Positions 60,683 to 64,000 of a DNA stretch of 64,000 nt are shown piece after piece. The first letter of the stretch is position 1, and each line of letters opens with the position of its first letter. The stretch comes from Pseudomonas deceptionensis. GTDB taxonomy: Bacteria; Pseudomonadota; Gammaproteobacteria; Pseudomonadales; Pseudomonadaceae. Below the pieces are notes generated by a model. The model ran no database searches and had not been told where the DNA came from. It saw only the letters and a list, made by a program, of their open reading frames with translations. The translations under genes and the position numbers were made by a program. The stretch spans positions 2,563,501 to 2,627,500 of the forward strand of contig NZ_FNUD01000002.1 of the NCBI RefSeq assembly GCF_900106095.1, given 5' to 3'.

Positions 60683-61723
60683 GTGGATAATTTTTCCGGA
60701 AAAAAACTATTAATCAGTGGCGGAACAGGTTCTTTTGGTAATGCTGTTCTCCAACGCTTTTTAGACAGTGGCATTGCTGAAATTCGAATCTTCAGTCGGG
60801 ATGAAAAAAAACAAGATGACATGCGCAAGCGTTATAATAACGCCAAGTTAAAATTTTACATTGGTGATGTACGTGATTATCAAAGTGTGCTCAATGCTAC
60901 CCGCGGTGTTGATTACATTTTTCATGCGGCTGCACTAAAGCAAGTGCCCTCATGTGAATTTCATCCAATGGAGGCAGTTAAGACCAACGTTATAGGTACT
61001 GATAATGTCCTGGAAGCCGCTATTCAAAACGAAGTAAAGCGTGTGGTCTGCCTCAGCACCGATAAAGCCGTTTATCCTATCAACGCAATGGGTATCTCCA
61101 AAGCTATGATGGAAAAGGTCATGGTTGCCAAAGCGCGGACTGTCGATGATTCCAAAACGGTTATATGCGGAACACGCTACGGTAATGTCATGGCATCACG
61201 TGGGTCAGTCATCCCCCTGTTCATTGATCAGATCCGGGCTGGTAAACCATTGTCCATTACAGACCCTAACATGACGCGTTTCATGATGACGCTTTCGGAT
61301 GCTGTTGATCTCGTTCTTTATGCGTTCGAACACGGCAATAACGGCGATCTGTTCGTTCAAAAAGCCCCTGCTGCAACAGTTGAGACACTCGCCCTTGCGC
61401 TAAATGCTCTATTGGGTGTTCCCGATCATCCTATTCAGGTCATTGGCACGCGCCATGGCGAAAAACTTTACGAGGCACTTTTAAGCCGTGAAGAAATGGC
61501 GTGTGCAGAAGATATGGGCGATTACTACCGCATACCTCCAGATCTTCGTGATCTGAATTACAGCAAATTTGTTGAGGTAGGGGAGGAGAAAATATCTCAT
61601 ATGGAAGATTATAACTCTCACAACACAGTGCGTCTGGATGTTGAGGGCATGAAAGGGTTACTGTTAAAACTTGGCTTTATGCGCGCCATTCAGAAAGGTG
61701 AACATGTGACGCCTGAGGAATGA
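60683..61723 (+). CDS. fnlA: UDP-GlcNAc 4,6-dehydratase / 5-epimerase (FnlA/WbjB/CapE type)
   Basis: 346 aa SDR. The Rossmann motif GGTGSFG lies near residue 13, HAAALKQVP near 86, and the catalytic STDKAVYPINAMGISKAMMEK near 125-143, with Met-Lys active-site spacing of the inverting dehydratases. First step from UDP-GlcNAc to UDP-L-FucNAc. GTG start with GGTAGG upstream. Overlaps fnlB in the ATGA sense. Confidence 0.93.
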   Translation: MDNFSGKKLLISGGTGSFGNAVLQRFLDSGIAEIRIFSRDEKKQDDMRKRYNNAKLKFYIGDVRDYQSVLNATRGVDYIFHAAALKQVPSCEFHPMEAVKTNVIGTDNVLEAAIQNEVKRVVCLSTDKAVYPINAMGISKAMMEKVMVAKARTVDDSKTVICGTRYGNVMASRGSVIPLFIDQIRAGKPLSITDPNMTRFMMTLSDAVDLVLYAFEHGNNGDLFVQKAPAATVETLALALNALLGVPDHPIQVIGTRHGEKLYEALLSREEMACAEDMGDYYRIPPDLRDLNYSKFVEVGEEKISHMEDYNSHNTVRLDVEGMKGLLLKLGFMRAIQKGEHVTPEE

Positions 61724-61725
61724 AA

Positions 61726-62838
61726 ATGAAAGTTCTTATAACGGGTGCCGATGGTTTTGTGGGGCGAAACCTTGTTGCTCACTTGAATGAAATACCCGAT
61801 ATTGAGATCATCAAGTTTTGTAAAGGCGATCTTTTATCATCCTTGAACGCTCATATGTCCCAATTAGATTTCATTTTTCATTTGGCCGGTGTTAACCGTC
61901 CACAGGATCAGAATGAGTTTACAGTAGGCAATGTAGGTTTGACTGCGTCCTTGTGCGAGTTGGCATCGGCTGCAGGGCGTAACATTCCGATACTTTACAC
62001 GTCATCTACCCAAGCGTGTTTAGATAACGCCTATGGTATAAGTAAAAACAAAGCAGAGAGGCTGTTGAAGGAACATTCGCAGTCAAGTGGTGCAACGGTA
62101 CTGATTTACCGGTTGCCTAATGTATTTGGGAAGTGGTCGCGCCCCAATTATAATTCTGCGGTTGCTACTTTTTGCCATAACATTGCCCGTGATTTACCCA
62201 TTACAGTCAATGATCCCAGTGCAAAGATTGATCTGGTCTATATAGATGATGTTGTTGAAGAGTTTGTGAGTGCTATGAGGTCCAATATGACGGGGCTTCA
62301 TCAGTTAAGTATTGATGCCCACTACCAAACGACTGTGGGTGCACTTGCGGAGCAGATTCAGGCCTATAAAGACTCGCGTGTGACATTGGTGACCGAGAGA
62401 GTGGGGGCTGGGCTTTGCCGAGCTCTTTATTCTACGTATTTGAGTTTTATTCCATCAGATAAATTTTCTTACTCTGTCAAAAAGTATGAAGACCCTCGAG
62501 GTGTTTTTGTTGAGGTCCTAAAAACCAAAGATTCCGGGCAGTTTTCATATTTTACGGCTCACCCAGGTGTTATCCGTGGGGGACATTATCACCATACAAA
62601 AACAGAAAAATTCCTTGTTGTCAAAGGCAATGCCTGTTTCAGGTTTCGACACATTGTGACCAATGAATATTATGAATTGTTTACGGATGGTGCTGTTCCG
62701 GAAATTGTAGAAACAGTGCCAGGCTGGACTCATGACATCGTCAATGTAGGGGATGATGAGATGTTGGTAATGCTCTGGGCCAATGAGATTTTTGACCGTT
62801 CCCGGCCTGATACCTATACATCGCAGACCGTTAATTAA
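61726..62838 (+). CDS. fnlB: Bifunctional SDR/cupin reductase (FnlB/WbjC/CapF type)
   Basis: 370 aa. The N-terminal SDR domain (VLITGADGFVGRNLVAH near residue 3, YGISKNKAERLL near 105) is followed by a cupin domain (about 245-370, with GVIRGGHYHHTKTEKFLVVKG). Reduces and C3-epimerises the FnlA product toward UDP-L-PneNAc. Start 61726 has GAGGA at a proper distance; ATG at 61720 does not. Confidence 0.92.
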   Translation: MKVLITGADGFVGRNLVAHLNEIPDIEIIKFCKGDLLSSLNAHMSQLDFIFHLAGVNRPQDQNEFTVGNVGLTASLCELASAAGRNIPILYTSSTQACLDNAYGISKNKAERLLKEHSQSSGATVLIYRLPNVFGKWSRPNYNSAVATFCHNIARDLPITVNDPSAKIDLVYIDDVVEEFVSAMRSNMTGLHQLSIDAHYQTTVGALAEQIQAYKDSRVTLVTERVGAGLCRALYSTYLSFIPSDKFSYSVKKYEDPRGVFVEVLKTKDSGQFSYFTAHPGVIRGGHYHHTKTEKFLVVKGNACFRFRHIVTNEYYELFTDGAVPEIVETVPGWTHDIVNVGDDEMLVMLWANEIFDRSRPDTYTSQTVN

Positions 62839-62865
62839 GTGGTTTTTGGCAGTCATAAGGCACAC

Positions 62866-63996
62866 ATGAAAAAATTAAAAGTCGTTACTGTTGTTGGTAC
62901 ACGCCCCGAGATCATTCGTCTCTCTCGTGTAATTGCACGACTTGATGAACATTGCGAACACGTGTTAGTTCACACGGGGCAAAATTATGATTATGAACTC
63001 AACCAGATTTTTTTCGACGATTTAGGTATCCGCAAACCGGACCATTTTTTAAATGCAGCAGGTCAAAGCGGTGCTGAAACTATCGGGAATGTGATCATTG
63101 CGGTTGATCGTATGCTCGCGGAGGTTGAGCCCGAAGCGCTGTTGGTGTTGGGTGACACGAATAGCTGCATGGCAGTCATTCCTGCCAAACGCCGTAAGAT
63201 TCCCATCTTTCACATGGAAGCCGGTAATCGCTGTTTTGACATGCGAGTACCAGAGGAAATCAATCGTCGCATTGTTGACCACACGGCCGATATTAATCTT
63301 ACGTACAGCACGATTGCCCGCAATTACTTGTTGAGAGAGGGATTGTCTCCGGACATGGTAATTAAAACTGGTAGCCCGATGTTTGAGGTCCTGAACTATT
63401 ACCGTACGGCCATTGAAGCGTCTGATATATTGAGTCGATTACATCTTGAGTCTGGAAAGTTTTTCACGGTCAGTGCCCATCGTGAAGAAAATATCGACTC
63501 GGATAAAAACTTTACAAATCTTGTCTCTGTACTTAACGCTTTGGCTGAAACTTACAACTTGCCTGTTATTGTGTCTACCCATCCACGTACGCAAAAACGT
63601 GTTGATGCCATGGGGGTAAAGTTTCACCCAAATGTACGATTGCTCAAGCCACTAGGGTTCATGGATTATAACAAACTGCAACTGACGTCCAAAACGGTAC
63701 TGTCGGACAGTGGTACTATCAATGAAGAGTCGTCTATCCTCAATTTCCCGGCACTTAATCTAAGGGAAGCTCATGAGCGTCCAGAAGGTATGGAAGAGTC
63801 TGCGGTCATGATGGTGGGCCTTGATGTAGAACGTGTGATGCAGGCGCTCAGCATACTGCAAAGTCAGGGGCGCGGTGATGAGCGCACGTTGCGCCTTGTT
63901 GAAGACTATAGCGTGCCTAATGTTTCAGAGAAGGTTGTGCGGATCATTCATAGTTACAGGGACTATGTAATGCGTTCTGTTTGGAAAAGGTACTGA
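62866..63996 (+). CDS. fnlC: UDP-N-acetyl-aminosugar 2-epimerase (FnlC/WbjD/CapG type)
   Basis: 376 aa WecB-like epimerase making UDP-L-FucNAc. Typical motifs VVTVVGTRPEIIR, HTGQNYDYELNQIFF, GDTNSCMAV, HMEAGNRCFDMRVPEEINRR and SDSGTINEESSIL are all present. Start 62866 (MKKLKVV) has AAGG upstream. It ends 4 bases before the window end; the operon probably continues with glycosyltransferase genes. Confidence 0.93.
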   Translation: MKKLKVVTVVGTRPEIIRLSRVIARLDEHCEHVLVHTGQNYDYELNQIFFDDLGIRKPDHFLNAAGQSGAETIGNVIIAVDRMLAEVEPEALLVLGDTNSCMAVIPAKRRKIPIFHMEAGNRCFDMRVPEEINRRIVDHTADINLTYSTIARNYLLREGLSPDMVIKTGSPMFEVLNYYRTAIEASDILSRLHLESGKFFTVSAHREENIDSDKNFTNLVSVLNALAETYNLPVIVSTHPRTQKRVDAMGVKFHPNVRLLKPLGFMDYNKLQLTSKTVLSDSGTINEESSILNFPALNLREAHERPEGMEESAVMMVGLDVERVMQALSILQSQGRGDERTLRLVEDYSVPNVSEKVVRIIHSYRDYVMRSVWKRY

Positions 63997-64000
63997 TTGA

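Overview
The window is a chromosomal segment from a fluorescent-type Pseudomonas (Gammaproteobacteria). The housekeeping proteins are Pseudomonas-like, Pseudomonas-type REP palindromes recur between genes, and the order ubiG-mtaD-mtnA-gyrA-serC-pheA-hisC-tyrA/aroA-cmk-rpsA-ihfB-lapA-wzz matches, from memory, the P. aeruginosa PA3171 to PA3160 block. No rRNA, tRNA, IS element, prophage or CRISPR array is visible.

Layout. Positions 1-5.4 kb hold a Na/Pi-cotransporter-family protein and the Mg2+-importing ATPase mgtA on the minus strand. The mgtA leader contains a 12-codon ORF (MEEASRYPLRAY) with a good Shine-Dalgarno site and a long hairpin, and a 79-codon small ORF lies upstream of it. From 5.4 to 7.2 kb is aat-bpt-infA (minus). 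From 7.6 to 15.1 kb is ftsK followed by lolA-rarA-crcB-serS-cysG (plus). From 15.2 to 20.0 kb is a three-gene minus-strand operon for the osmoprotectant N-acetylglutaminylglutamine amide (NAGGN). From 20.5 to 33.6 kb come mnmC, pap, fumC, a DUF2059 protein, bolA, trhO, a DsbA-family protein overlapping an ABC exporter, a GGDEF/EAL protein and a TenA-like protein. From 33.7 to 37.2 kb are an SDR, mupP, ubiG and mtaD (minus), then mtnA and gyrA (plus). From 41.6 to 50.6 kb is the tightly packed aromatic amino-acid and translation supraoperon serC-pheA-hisC-tyrA/aroA-cmk-rpsA-ihfB-lapA.

From about 50.9 kb to the end lies the start of an O-antigen locus: a long Wzz, a decayed patch with a beta-CASP metallo-hydrolase relic, an RfaH homologue, and an ops/JUMPstart element 66 bases after rfaH. 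The operon that follows contains rmlA, rmlC, a hexapeptide acyltransferase, a WecE-type aminotransferase, Wzx, a glycosyltransferase, a Wzy candidate, and the FnlABC trio for UDP-L-FucNAc. Base composition becomes clearly AT-richer here, most strongly from wzx to wzy, which suggests horizontal acquisition. RfaH is expected to bind at ops and carry polymerase through the long operon. The enzymes point to an O-unit containing an N-acylated 4-amino-4,6-dideoxyhexose and L-FucNAc. The locus continues beyond the window.

The items most worth a second look are the mgtA leader peptide with its hairpin and upstream small ORF, the adjacent rfaH-ops pair with a partial second ops-like motif, the rmlA/rmlC pair without rmlB/rmlD next to an ECA-like wecE-wzx pair, and the six-copy GATTGC tandem repeat that starts at the wzy stop codon.
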